Assembly: GCA_900767595.1 (NCBI GenBank)
Contig: CAAFZS010000070.1
Span: 1 to 30,247 of the forward strand
Length of the DNA: 30,247 bases
Source of the DNA: Bacteroidales bacterium
GTDB lineage: Bacteria; Bacteroidota; Bacteroidia; Bacteroidales; Paludibacteraceae
Direction of reading: 5' to 3'
Shown: piece by piece, positions 17,643 through 25,935 of the stretch
Layout of the letters: each line of letters starts with the position of its first letter
Numbering within the stretch: the first letter of the stretch is position 1
The notes under the pieces: generated by a model
Told to the model about the DNA's origin: nothing
The model's input: only the letters and a program-made list of their open reading frames with translations
The model's database searches: none
Translations under genes and position numbers: made by a program

Positions 17643-17801
17643 ATGAAAACTCAATCGTATCAAACTCCCCAAACGGAGCAAGTCAATTTCTACGGAGCTT
17701 GTCCTCGTATGATGCAGTCAGCTGACCCAAGTCAAGCAAATGGCACCCCCACCCCCACAGGTGCTCCCCTTCGAGTTGTCTCAACCCACAAACTCCCCTA
17801 A
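17643..17801 (+). CDS. Short Bacteroidales peptide of the '...TPQTEQV...' type (52 aa)
   Basis: A 52-residue frame lies between the second LRR gene (13 nt upstream) and the phosphoesterase gene (19 nt downstream): MKTQSYQTPQTEQVNFYGAC, then PRMMQSADPSQANG and a Thr/Pro-rich end. The basic start followed by a YxxPxTExV segment and small, polar, Gly/Pro-rich residues is a pattern I associate with very short, uncharacterised Bacteroidales proteins found beside exported-protein genes. A second example of the pattern is at 19485-19631. It has no signal peptide. The in-operon position, ATG start and pattern support a real gene; function unknown. Confidence 0.65.
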   Translation: MKTQSYQTPQTEQVNFYGACPRMMQSADPSQANGTPTPTGAPLRVVSTHKLP

Positions 17802-17820
17802 TCACTCATCACGAATCACT

Positions 17821-19479
17821 ATGAAAAAAGGATTATTAGCCATCTCACTTGGCTTGATGATGGTTAGTTGTGACCCATCGGTCCTTCTGCCTACCCACAC
17901 ATTGATGGTGGATAAAGAGCAGATGAGTACCGCTCCCGGTGTGCTGGTAGAGCAACCGTATGGCGTTATCACCTTGTCCTTTTCGGATAAGGCGGACGCA
18001 AGTGTTATTCGGCATTTGAGATTGGTCGATTACACGGATCAAGTGCCGGCTATTTTACCCCCATCTTCTATTGAAGGGGTTTCGTTCTCGGTGAATAAGG
18101 AAGACAAGAGCCAAGTATTGCTTGCCCTCACCGACTTGAAATCGTCCGATTCGCGTGCGGTTACCTTGATGTATAAGAATAAAGAGCAGTTCGTTACAGC
18201 GCATATGATGCTCGTTCCCGATACGGCAGCGACAGTGATGTACGAAGAGCACAATGCTTATACAGCGGTGATTTCGGACATCCATCTGAACGACCAACGC
18301 GCTATGGATGGCCAATGGAGTTGGTTCATAGACAATCAGCCCTATCTGATAGAGTATCTGGATCATCTGATTGAACACAAGGATGAGTACAAGGAGTTGG
18401 TGCTGCTCGGAGACCTGTTTGACGAAGAGGTTACCCCGTTGCCGCTTCCTACTTTTGCTATTGATGGTGTCGAGGTCTCGGAAACGGAGTACCTGCGCGC
18501 TATTGCCCGAGTGGAGGAAAACAAAGAGGTTCTGGACAAGATAAAAGAGGTACAGAGCATCGGCATACAAGTGATCTATGTTCCCGGCAACCACGATAGC
18601 GGATTGGATGAGAACTTATTGCACGAGTTCTTAGGAAACGGAGCTAAGTTTGTGGAGGATGTACAGGGGTTAGGTTCGTATATCTCTTCGGATGTGATTA
18701 TGGAACATAGCCACCGGTACGATATACTATGCTCGCCGGACCCGTATTCCAATATCGGAATAGATGATGTTACTCAGGATAATGCCTTTATGGGTATTCA
18801 GTACTTCACCACCCGCATTGCGGCTACCAATAGGTATAGAGGATTGGCTAAAGCAAATCTGGGGGATTTTGGTTTTGCCTCGCTGAGTGAGTTGGAGGCA
18901 GAAGCCGGCAGACCCGGAAGGGATGATTTCAATAAGTTTATCCTGTCGTTGGTATGCAACGTGGTGCTGATTGCCAAACACGTAGAGGGCATAGATACCA
19001 TACCTGTTCCTACGGGACTTTACGGACTGACGAGCGACTATGTCCTTGACGAGTATTTTTATCAATCCACCGAGTCGGAACCATTGCTGTATCAAACGAT
19101 GTGGAAGCAAGAGGAATGGGAGAGACGGTTGCTGCATAATAACGCTCCGGCAGATTTCCCGTTTTTGTTAGGGGCTATGATTTGTGAAGTGCCGTTTGCG
19201 GACGCTATAGCGGTGAATAGACTGTTTGGGGAAGACGACACTTATAAAGTGGTTGTTTTTGGTCACACGCATATACCTTATCTTCGCATAATGGAACGAG
19301 AAGATGAAGGATATATCTATGCCAATACCGGTTCGTGGGTGGACGAGAACGCGTGCTCTCACCCCGTTCGCACGGCGGTGGAGATATACGATGGGGACCA
19401 AGGTCGTCAGGTACGCCTCGTACAGATGGGCAAGGATTATCAGTTGTGTAAACTATCCAATGCCCTCTGGACAAAGTAA
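17821..19479 (+). CDS. Calcineurin-like metallophosphoesterase lipoprotein
   Basis: 552 residues from ATG 17821, chosen because it starts a proper signal peptide with lipobox MVSC (Cys17); the frame is open further upstream but that stretch overlaps the short peptide gene. An N-terminal strand-rich region (~20-140) precedes the catalytic domain. All metal-binding blocks of the metallophosphoesterase superfamily are present: SDIHLND (152-158), GDLFD (197-201), PGNHD (255-259), EHSH and GHTH (481-484), followed by NTGSW (502-506). It should be a two-metal hydrolase acting outside the inner membrane on a phosphoester; the substrate cannot be told (nucleotide, lipid-linked phosphate and others are possible). 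It is the last gene of the surface operon and may process a product of, or belong functionally with, the lipoprotein/LRR proteins; that link is inference. Confidence 0.9.
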   Translation: MKKGLLAISLGLMMVSCDPSVLLPTHTLMVDKEQMSTAPGVLVEQPYGVITLSFSDKADASVIRHLRLVDYTDQVPAILPPSSIEGVSFSVNKEDKSQVLLALTDLKSSDSRAVTLMYKNKEQFVTAHMMLVPDTAATVMYEEHNAYTAVISDIHLNDQRAMDGQWSWFIDNQPYLIEYLDHLIEHKDEYKELVLLGDLFDEEVTPLPLPTFAIDGVEVSETEYLRAIARVEENKEVLDKIKEVQSIGIQVIYVPGNHDSGLDENLLHEFLGNGAKFVEDVQGLGSYISSDVIMEHSHRYDILCSPDPYSNIGIDDVTQDNAFMGIQYFTTRIAATNRYRGLAKANLGDFGFASLSELEAEAGRPGRDDFNKFILSLVCNVVLIAKHVEGIDTIPVPTGLYGLTSDYVLDEYFYQSTESEPLLYQTMWKQEEWERRLLHNNAPADFPFLLGAMICEVPFADAIAVNRLFGEDDTYKVVVFGHTHIPYLRIMEREDEGYIYANTGSWVDENACSHPVRTAVEIYDGDQGRQVRLVQMGKDYQLCKLSNALWTK

Positions 19480-19484
19480 CCTTT

Positions 19485-19631
19485 CTACGCCCCCTTGACA
19501 TTGCTGACGGTATAGGTATCATTGATGTGAATCTGTTTCATCGTCACCGATGTCATCATCACACCACAACTTACCTCAACCACCTCTGTCTTCGGTGGCA
19601 AATACCTCCTGTTATCGTATCTTCTGCCCAT
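19485..19631 (-). CDS. Short Bacteroidales peptide of the '...PPKTEVVEV...' type (48 aa)
   Basis: On the minus strand an ATG at 19629-19631 opens a 48-residue frame, MGRRYDNRRYLPPKTEVVEV followed by SCGVMMTSVTMKQIH and ending ...NVKGA. It begins inside the end of the secreted-protein gene (20-nt overlap, different frame). The pattern (basic N-terminus, YxPPxTEVVEV, a Cys/Gly/Met-Met segment) parallels the 52-residue peptide at 17643 (YQTPQTEQVNFYGACPRMM), which strongly suggests both are real members of one family. An internal TTG preceded by AGGAGG (at about 19600) is an alternative start, but SD use is rare in this phylum. Function unknown; it is the last gene of the minus-strand operon. 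Confidence 0.62.
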   Translation of the reverse strand: MGRRYDNRRYLPPKTEVVEVSCGVMMTSVTMKQIHINDTYTVSNVKGA

Positions 19632-21480
19632 CGAATTGGAATAATTGCTGATTCACCTGTATATACATCCTCCCGTTATGGATGAACTTCGTCGGCTTGC
19701 CTTGCCTGCCTTCATGTATATTATCTAAGGCGGTTGCACTCGACGGATAACCCATCGCTATCCTTCGTATCCCTGCTTTTGCCGGTGTCGGTGTCGTCGG
19801 AACTTCGTCTAACACTAAGTAGGCCCGATTCCCGTCAATGGAGCACCCGGTGCCACATTGAACAAACTCATTATTATAGAGAATATAATCACCCGTCGAT
19901 ATATTTATCGGCGTGAGTGTCCCGTGTAGCCCGTTTCTGCTGCCGGCATGGGTTACTGTTCCTTCGCCATAGATGACTTCGATCTTATCGCTTGTCGCTT
20001 GGTAGATATAGGGTGTCCCGGCAGTTAGCGTTTGGCTCTCCTCCAAGATGATATCGGTACTTGTTCTGTAGGCTATTTCCCATAGTGTCGCACCGGTAAA
20101 TGTACTTGCGTTTTGTGGCAGGCAAAGTGTGCCGAAATTCCCGGACTGCAAACCGCTGCGAATCTCTGTCTGACCTTCCGATGGTTGGGATAAGTGGTAA
20201 GTAATGGTCTTGCCCCGATAAGACAATGTCCAATCTGCTTCGCGCACATCGCCGGTCCTATTGGCTTCGGCAGAGAAAGCGAAGGTGACCGAGTTCGTTG
20301 TTGTTTTAATAGCTTTAATACTACACCAGTCTATGTCGTCAGCGTTATCGCTAAAATCATTGGTCGTGGTGCTATAATGTTTGTTGGCATAGATGGTTCT
20401 TTGGAAACTTTTATCTTTTGTCTCTTGCGAATATTCTACACCCTCGGCTGGGAAAACAATATTTACATTCTCACCCTGTTCTCCGTATAATGCCGGAAAC
20501 ATAGCTTTCACACAGATAGCCGGAGTACAAAGATTATGATATATCTCACTCCCATCTCCTACTACATAATATCCCCAATCTTGGAACCCTTCACGCTCTT
20601 TGGTAACATAGACATAAAAATCGCAACCACTGCTTTTCATCTCTGTCAGTTCTACTACAAACGGACCTTGAATACTAATCGGAGAAGGTAATGGAGCTTG
20701 TATTGTTCCTCGCATCGGTTCTCCTGTGTTGACAGTGAAGTTTTCTTTTTTCAAAATAAGTTCTGCCAGAACTATTGTGTGGTCAGCAGTATTCTTGTTT
20801 TTTCCGCCAATCGTTATAGCTGGGTAAATGGTGACTTTTACGTGCGAGTTTCCATTTGGGAACATACTTTCTTTTCCTGTTCCGCCCGAACCCGCATAAA
20901 TTGGAATACGGATACTGTCTATATACATCACATCGATATTATTAAAATATAAACCGATAGTGTCATGCGTTTGCGAGCGGTAGCTGCCAGATATCAAGAG
21001 AATAGCTGGACTAGATCCTCCTGCTTGTACTAAATCGCAAACTAACTTCGCCGATGTCATGAAGTGAGACACACTATCACCTACGTATGTATGAGAAGTA
21101 GTAGAGAAAACATCTTCTTGCCATCCTCCAAATTGGTAAGATATTTTTGAGGTTTCTTTTAATAATGGAGTATAATACCAACTATTCATAACATTATTAG
21201 TCTTCGTGTACGAGTTATCATATAACTTAGTTCCATTATTATCAATAGTCCATTGTGGATACTTCGCTTGAGGATCAATCGATGTCCAAGTATGACCGAC
21301 TGACGAATAAGGAAGATAAACTGCGCTATTGGGGAAAGAAACTGAACCTTGATTGGTAACTTCACCCACAAAAGCACCCACAGGCAACGTATAGAAAGCA
21401 GAGACTTCTTCAGCCCTGAAACATTGGCTAATACCCAAACTGATGGATAAAACCACTATAAGTAATGACTTTGACTTCAT
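19612..21480 (-). CDS. Secreted BACON-like domain protein with C-terminal tail module
   Basis: 622 residues. Signal peptide MKSKSLLIVVLSISLGISQ..., cleaved somewhere around residues 22-28. The N-terminal ~260 residues look like a beta-sandwich (VYIDSIRIPIY-type strands) without recognised catalytic motifs. A BACON-like segment lies at about 382-433 (DWCSIKAIKTTTNSVTFAFS, then NRTGDVREADWTLSY and YHLSQ): Trp at the start, NxTGxxR and a final Q, as in these Ig-like domains. A C-terminal domain (FGTLCLPQNAS, LTAGTPYIYQAT, NRAYLVLD) is followed by the tail KFIHNGRMYIQVNQQLFQFD, then GQKIR, shared with the 1678 and 14531 proteins. It starts 2 nt after the transketolase stop, so it is cotranscribed with housekeeping genes. 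Probably an exported binding protein; ligand unknown. Confidence 0.83.
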   Translation of the reverse strand: MKSKSLLIVVLSISLGISQCFRAEEVSAFYTLPVGAFVGEVTNQGSVSFPNSAVYLPYSSVGHTWTSIDPQAKYPQWTIDNNGTKLYDNSYTKTNNVMNSWYYTPLLKETSKISYQFGGWQEDVFSTTSHTYVGDSVSHFMTSAKLVCDLVQAGGSSPAILLISGSYRSQTHDTIGLYFNNIDVMYIDSIRIPIYAGSGGTGKESMFPNGNSHVKVTIYPAITIGGKNKNTADHTIVLAELILKKENFTVNTGEPMRGTIQAPLPSPISIQGPFVVELTEMKSSGCDFYVYVTKEREGFQDWGYYVVGDGSEIYHNLCTPAICVKAMFPALYGEQGENVNIVFPAEGVEYSQETKDKSFQRTIYANKHYSTTTNDFSDNADDIDWCSIKAIKTTTNSVTFAFSAEANRTGDVREADWTLSYRGKTITYHLSQPSEGQTEIRSGLQSGNFGTLCLPQNASTFTGATLWEIAYRTSTDIILEESQTLTAGTPYIYQATSDKIEVIYGEGTVTHAGSRNGLHGTLTPINISTGDYILYNNEFVQCGTGCSIDGNRAYLVLDEVPTTPTPAKAGIRRIAMGYPSSATALDNIHEGRQGKPTKFIHNGRMYIQVNQQLFQFDGQKIR

Positions 21481-21482
21481 AA

Positions 21483-23471
21483 TTACAGCATCTCCTTGAC
21501 TAATTGGGCGATGTGGGTGGGGGTGAAGCCAAGCTGCTCGTCCAGCACTTTATACGGAGCCGAGAAACCGAAACTCTCTAAGCCCCAGATACGGCCATTC
21601 TCACCAACCAAACCTTCCAACGTACAAGGCAGACCTGCTGTCAAGCCAAAACGACAAACACCCTTCGGCAAGACCAGTTCCTGATAGTCCTTATCCTGAC
21701 TGCGGAACAGACCTTCACTCGGGACACTGACAATCTGCAACCTCACTCCTTCTGCCCGTAATAACTCACCGGCAGCTACCAAGGTAGAGACTTCACTACC
21801 GCTCGCCAACAAAACCACCTGAGGATCCTCATCCTTCGACACAATATATGCGCCGCGTTGAACACCCTCGAGACGCACATTCGGCACGGGAGCGATGTCC
21901 TGACGCGACAAGATAAGTGCTGTCGGCGTAGCCACGTTCTCGATAGCCAAACGCCAAGCATGCGTCGTCTCCTCCGCATCCGCCGGACGAAGAACTAACA
22001 TCGAGTTACGGCCGCTATGGTTCTTCAACTTCTCCATCAACCGAATCTGGGCTTCATGCTCGACCGGCTCGTGGGTAGGACCATCCTCTCCCACACGGAA
22101 AGCATCGTGACTCCAGATGAAGATAACCGGCACCTCCATTAAGGCTGCTAATCGAACGGCGGGTTTCATATAATCCGAGAACACAAAGAACGTACCGCAC
22201 GCCGGAATAATACCTCCATGCAACGACATACCGATGCATACACAAGCCATGGTGAGTTCACTCACACCCGCTTGCAAGAACCGACCCGAGAAATCGTCCT
22301 TCGTAATGGCTTGCGTGCGCTTGAGGAAACCATCGGTCTTATCCGAGTTACTCAAATCCGCACTCGCTACAATCATATTATCTACATTATCCGCCAGATA
22401 CGACAACACCGTAGCACTCGCTGCACGGGTAGCTACCCCCGGTTTCTGCTCAATCATACTCCAGTCGATACACGGCGTCTCGCCGGAGAAGAAAGCTTCA
22501 TATTGTTTGGCCTCGGTGGGGTGGGTCTCGCTCCAGATATGATATTGTTCATACCGCTCGTTGGCGAGTTCGATGAGTTGGGTCGCACGATGGTCATATA
22601 ACTCCTTCACCTCCGGGAAGATGACGAACGGATCGTCGGGATTGCCTCCGAGGTTGGCTATGGTCTTAGCAAAGTCTGCACCGGACTTAGACAGCGGATT
22701 ACCGTGCGTGGAGCACTGTCCCTCATAACTCGTTCCGTCTGCCGTGACACAACCCAGTCCCATACGGGTCTTACCAATGATAAGCGACGGACGACTATAC
22801 TCCGCCTTGGCGTTCGTAAGCGCTTGCCTAATAGCCGCAGGGTCATTACCGTCAATGGTCTGTACATACCAGTTCCAGGCAGTATATTTGAGTGCTACAT
22901 CCTCGGTATCGACCACTTCACATTTCGTGGACAGCTGCACATCATTGCTGTCATAGAACATAATGAGGTTACTCAACCCCAGATGTCCTGCCAACCGTCC
23001 TGCGCCCTGACTAATCTCTTCCTGTATGCCTCCATCGGAGATGAAAGCATAGATAGTAGGATTATGTATAGCCCCAAAGCGGTTATTGAACCATTTGGCT
23101 GCAATAGCCGCACCTACAGCAAACGTATGTCCTTGCCCGAGTGGACCGGAGGTGTTCTCAATACCGCGAGCGACATTGAGTTCAGGGTGTCCGGGGGTAA
23201 CGCTGCCCCATTGGCGTAAGGAGCGCAAGTCATCCAGACTATACTTGCCCGCCAGACAGAGGGTAGCATACAGCATAGGAGCCATGTGACCCGGGTCAAG
23301 GAAGAACCTGTCCCGCGCTTCCCATTCGGGGTTCTGCGGATCGTATTCTAAAAACTCAGAGAACAATACGTTAATAAAATCCGCTCCACCCATGGCTCCG
23401 CCCGGGTGACCGGATTTGGCTTGTTCGACAGCGGCAGCTGCCAAGATGCGAATGTTATTTGCTGCGTTCAT
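21483..23471 (-). CDS. tkt: Transketolase
   Basis: 662 residues, near the usual length. Transketolase transfers two-carbon units between sugar phosphates in the pentose phosphate pathway, using thiamine diphosphate in the cytosol. Visible family landmarks: SGHPGGAMGGADF near the N-terminus, GPLGQGHTFAVG, the ThDP/metal segment SDGGIQEEISQGAG (SDG in place of the common GDG, as I recall for Bacteroidales enzymes) and HDAFRVGEDGPTHEPVEHEA in the pyrimidine-binding domain. ATG at 23471 follows sdaA by 13 nt and the stop is 2 nt before the secreted-protein gene, so it sits inside the rplU operon. No oddity in length or catalytic motifs. Confidence 0.96.
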   Translation of the reverse strand: MNAANNIRILAAAAVEQAKSGHPGGAMGGADFINVLFSEFLEYDPQNPEWEARDRFFLDPGHMAPMLYATLCLAGKYSLDDLRSLRQWGSVTPGHPELNVARGIENTSGPLGQGHTFAVGAAIAAKWFNNRFGAIHNPTIYAFISDGGIQEEISQGAGRLAGHLGLSNLIMFYDSNDVQLSTKCEVVDTEDVALKYTAWNWYVQTIDGNDPAAIRQALTNAKAEYSRPSLIIGKTRMGLGCVTADGTSYEGQCSTHGNPLSKSGADFAKTIANLGGNPDDPFVIFPEVKELYDHRATQLIELANERYEQYHIWSETHPTEAKQYEAFFSGETPCIDWSMIEQKPGVATRAASATVLSYLADNVDNMIVASADLSNSDKTDGFLKRTQAITKDDFSGRFLQAGVSELTMACVCIGMSLHGGIIPACGTFFVFSDYMKPAVRLAALMEVPVIFIWSHDAFRVGEDGPTHEPVEHEAQIRLMEKLKNHSGRNSMLVLRPADAEETTHAWRLAIENVATPTALILSRQDIAPVPNVRLEGVQRGAYIVSKDEDPQVVLLASGSEVSTLVAAGELLRAEGVRLQIVSVPSEGLFRSQDKDYQELVLPKGVCRFGLTAGLPCTLEGLVGENGRIWGLESFGFSAPYKVLDEQLGFTPTHIAQLVKEML

Positions 23472-23484
23472 ATTTTTTTAGTGA

Positions 23485-24675
23485 TTAACTCATTTGTTGG
23501 AAGTCGCGGGCGAGGCCTCCTTCGGAAGTCTCTTTATAGAGGGAAGGCAGGTCGTGTCCCGTCTCTTTCATTACCTCTACCACGCGGTCGAAGCTCACGC
23601 GGTGAGCTCCATCGGTAAGGCTGGCATAGAGGTTAGCGTCTAAGGCTCGTGCGGCGGCATAGGCATTGCGCTCGATACAAGGAATCTGTACCATTCCGCA
23701 TACAGGGTCACAGGTCATACCAAGATGGTGTTCCAGTCCCATCTCAGCAGCGTATTCGATTTGTGCCACGCTTCCTCCGAAGAGTTGATTGGCTGCCGCG
23801 GCGGCCATGGCACAAGCCACACCTACTTCGCCTTGACATCCGACGTCGGCTCCCGAGATAGAAGCGTTTTCTTTGACTACATTCCCAAAGAGGGCTGCCG
23901 TAGCGAGTGCGTGAAGCATCCGTGTCTCACTATATTCGCGGCTTCGCCATAGATGGTAGAGAACACCCGGTACCACACCGCTACTACCACAAGTGGGAGC
24001 AGTGACGATCTCTCCACCGGAAGCATTCTCTTCGGCTACGGCCAGTGCATAAGCAAAGACGAGCCCGCGGGTACGGACGTTGTCCTTATATCCGGAGGCT
24101 TTGACATAGTACGTGTTGGCCTTTCGGCGCAGATGAAGTGGTCCGGGCAGTACGCCTTCGGCATCCAGTCCGCGTTCGACACAAGCAATCATCGTATGCC
24201 ATACTTGACTTAGATAGTCCCAAATCTCTTTTCCTTCTATATCCTCCACATATTCCCAAAAACTCTTGCCGGAGTACTGGCAATACTTCAAGATCTCGGT
24301 CATGGTGGTCATGGTGTAGATGTTGGGACCGCTTTCTTCTTCGCTGAGGGCACCGCCGCCGACGCTGAAGACGAGCCAGTCGTCGAGTTGCTCGTTATCG
24401 CGGTAGGCGACGAAGCGCATACCGTTAGGGTGATAGGGTAGGAAAGTATGGGGTTCCCAATGGATAGTGACATTAGGGAGTACGCTTTCGATGGCCTTGT
24501 CGGTCATATGTCCTTTGCCGGTGGCAGCGAGGGATCCATAGAGGGTGACCTCGTAACGGTTAGTGCCATCGGATTGGTGGCGGTCGCAGAAGATCTGCGC
24601 CGCCTTGTGTGGAGCCATTGTATGACTACTGGACGGCCCGATACCAATACGATATAATTCTTTAATGGATTGCAT
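23485..24675 (-). CDS. sdaA: L-serine ammonia-lyase (iron-sulfur type, single chain)
   Basis: 396 residues. It deaminates L-serine to pyruvate and ammonia with a [4Fe-4S] cluster. The N-terminal part carries the conserved GIGPSSSHTMAPHKA (11-25). The catalytic part has TAPTCGSSGVVPG (225-237), GCQGEVGVACAMAAAA (279-294) and TCDPVCGMVQIPCIERNA (321-338). Cys280, Cys322 and Cys333 have the 42- and 11-residue spacing expected of the cluster ligands. Both domains are in one polypeptide, unlike the split alpha/beta enzymes of many Firmicutes. It starts 2 nt after the transporter stop and precedes tkt by 13 nt; with that transporter it may serve carbon or amino acid use. Confidence 0.95.
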   Translation of the reverse strand: MQSIKELYRIGIGPSSSHTMAPHKAAQIFCDRHQSDGTNRYEVTLYGSLAATGKGHMTDKAIESVLPNVTIHWEPHTFLPYHPNGMRFVAYRDNEQLDDWLVFSVGGGALSEEESGPNIYTMTTMTEILKYCQYSGKSFWEYVEDIEGKEIWDYLSQVWHTMIACVERGLDAEGVLPGPLHLRRKANTYYVKASGYKDNVRTRGLVFAYALAVAEENASGGEIVTAPTCGSSGVVPGVLYHLWRSREYSETRMLHALATAALFGNVVKENASISGADVGCQGEVGVACAMAAAAANQLFGGSVAQIEYAAEMGLEHHLGMTCDPVCGMVQIPCIERNAYAAARALDANLYASLTDGAHRVSFDRVVEVMKETGHDLPSLYKETSEGGLARDFQQMS

Positions 24676-24677
24676 TT

Positions 24678-25922
24678 TTATTTCTTACTTCCATGTAGGG
24701 TGAACCAGAGGATATAGGCTACCATAGCAACCACTAACCAATAGGAGGCTATATATCCGGCAGAGCGAGCGATAGCGTCTTGGATGAGAGGCATCACGCC
24801 ACCACCAACGACCATGGTCATAAAGATACCACTAGCTACGGCTGTATATTTGCCAAGTCCCTCGGTAGCGAGGTTGAAGATACCTCCCCACATCACGCTG
24901 GTGCATAGACCGCAGAGGATGAAGAACAGGCACTTAACCGGAACAACACCATAGACATTCATCGTAATCGTTTCCGGCAGGAAGATAGCTATCAGTAAGA
25001 AGAGAATAGCTACAGAAGATACGGCGATGAGTTGGGTACGAGGTGCCACTTTGCCACTAATGAACGTGCTCGTGAAACGACCGACAAGCATAAGTAACCA
25101 ATAGATAGCAGCGAGTGAACCTGCCACTGCGGTAGCATGCTCGATAGGCATATTAGAGATGTAGAAAATCATCTCACCCGGGATACCGATCTCGATACCT
25201 ACATAGAAGAAGATAGCGATGACACCGAAGACAAGGCGTTTGTATCCCAAAGCACCGCGAATACCTTCTTTTACATTCATAGGTTGTTGCTCGGGCTCAA
25301 CCAGTTTCAAGAAACTAAGTACAATAAATGCAAGTGCAAACACACCCATAGCAATAAAGAGTAACGGAGCAACATCGGTCATAGAGGTCTTAGCGGTTAC
25401 TTCGCCAATCATCACACCGACAAGCATAGGAGTTAATGTACCGGTCAACGAGTTGAGACTACCACCAATCTGGATGTATTGGTTACCTTTGTTTCCTCCA
25501 CCACCGAGCACGTTAAGCATCGGGTTGGTAACGGTGTTAAGGATACAAACACTGAAACCGCAGATGAAAGCACCGATGAGGTAGATGAGGTAGTTAGCAT
25601 TCATCACACCCCCAAAAATAGGAGTAGTGGCACCTACTTTACTCGATAGGAACTGAATACAGATACCTACGAATCCGAATGCTAAAGCCACCAAAGCGGT
25701 TTTGCGATAACCAACTTTGTTGAGTAACAAACCGGCGGGAATACCCATAAACAGGTAGGCTGCGAAGTTCATCATGTTACCCATCATACCGCTCCAGTCG
25801 TACTGGAATTTCCAAATCGTGCCAAAAGGCGCTGCCATGTTCGTTACGAAAGCAATCATAGCGAAGAGGAACATCATTGTTACAATAGCAACAATCTTTC
25901 CGTTGTTTTTTTCGTTTTTCAT
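24678..25922 (-). CDS. MFS transporter of the FucP/sugar-proton symporter (FHS) type
   Basis: 414 residues with about 12 hydrophobic segments: an inner-membrane major facilitator. Resemblance to the FHS (fucose-galactose-hexose) group rests on the overall pattern: an N-terminal FVTNMAAPFG region, a GIPAGLLLNKVGYRKTAL loop after TM2 (the usual MFS motif A position), a Gly-rich NPMLNVLGGGGNKGNQY loop near TM5, and a C-terminal GIFMTMVVGGGVMPLIQDAI helix. The substrate is probably a sugar or related small molecule, but which one cannot be told. It lies 13 nt after the SGNH protein gene and 2 nt before sdaA, all on one probable transcript. A different MFS subfamily is possible. Confidence 0.85.
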   Translation of the reverse strand: MKNEKNNGKIVAIVTMMFLFAMIAFVTNMAAPFGTIWKFQYDWSGMMGNMMNFAAYLFMGIPAGLLLNKVGYRKTALVALAFGFVGICIQFLSSKVGATTPIFGGVMNANYLIYLIGAFICGFSVCILNTVTNPMLNVLGGGGNKGNQYIQIGGSLNSLTGTLTPMLVGVMIGEVTAKTSMTDVAPLLFIAMGVFALAFIVLSFLKLVEPEQQPMNVKEGIRGALGYKRLVFGVIAIFFYVGIEIGIPGEMIFYISNMPIEHATAVAGSLAAIYWLLMLVGRFTSTFISGKVAPRTQLIAVSSVAILFLLIAIFLPETITMNVYGVVPVKCLFFILCGLCTSVMWGGIFNLATEGLGKYTAVASGIFMTMVVGGGVMPLIQDAIARSAGYIASYWLVVAMVAYILWFTLHGSKK

Positions 25923-25935
25923 TTTTGTTTAGTTT

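Noticed and set aside
17740..17820. Longer N-terminus for the metallophosphoesterase
   Set aside because: The extension is proline-rich, overlaps the short peptide gene in another frame and would bury the lipoprotein signal peptide that begins at 17821.
18055..18594. 179-codon minus-strand frame opposite the phosphoesterase
   Set aside because: It is antisense to a gene with a full set of catalytic motifs and itself shows no family motif; it is a by-product of codon use.
19480..19500. Bidirectional terminator between the converging operons
   Set aside because: No inverted repeat with a T-tract could be found there.
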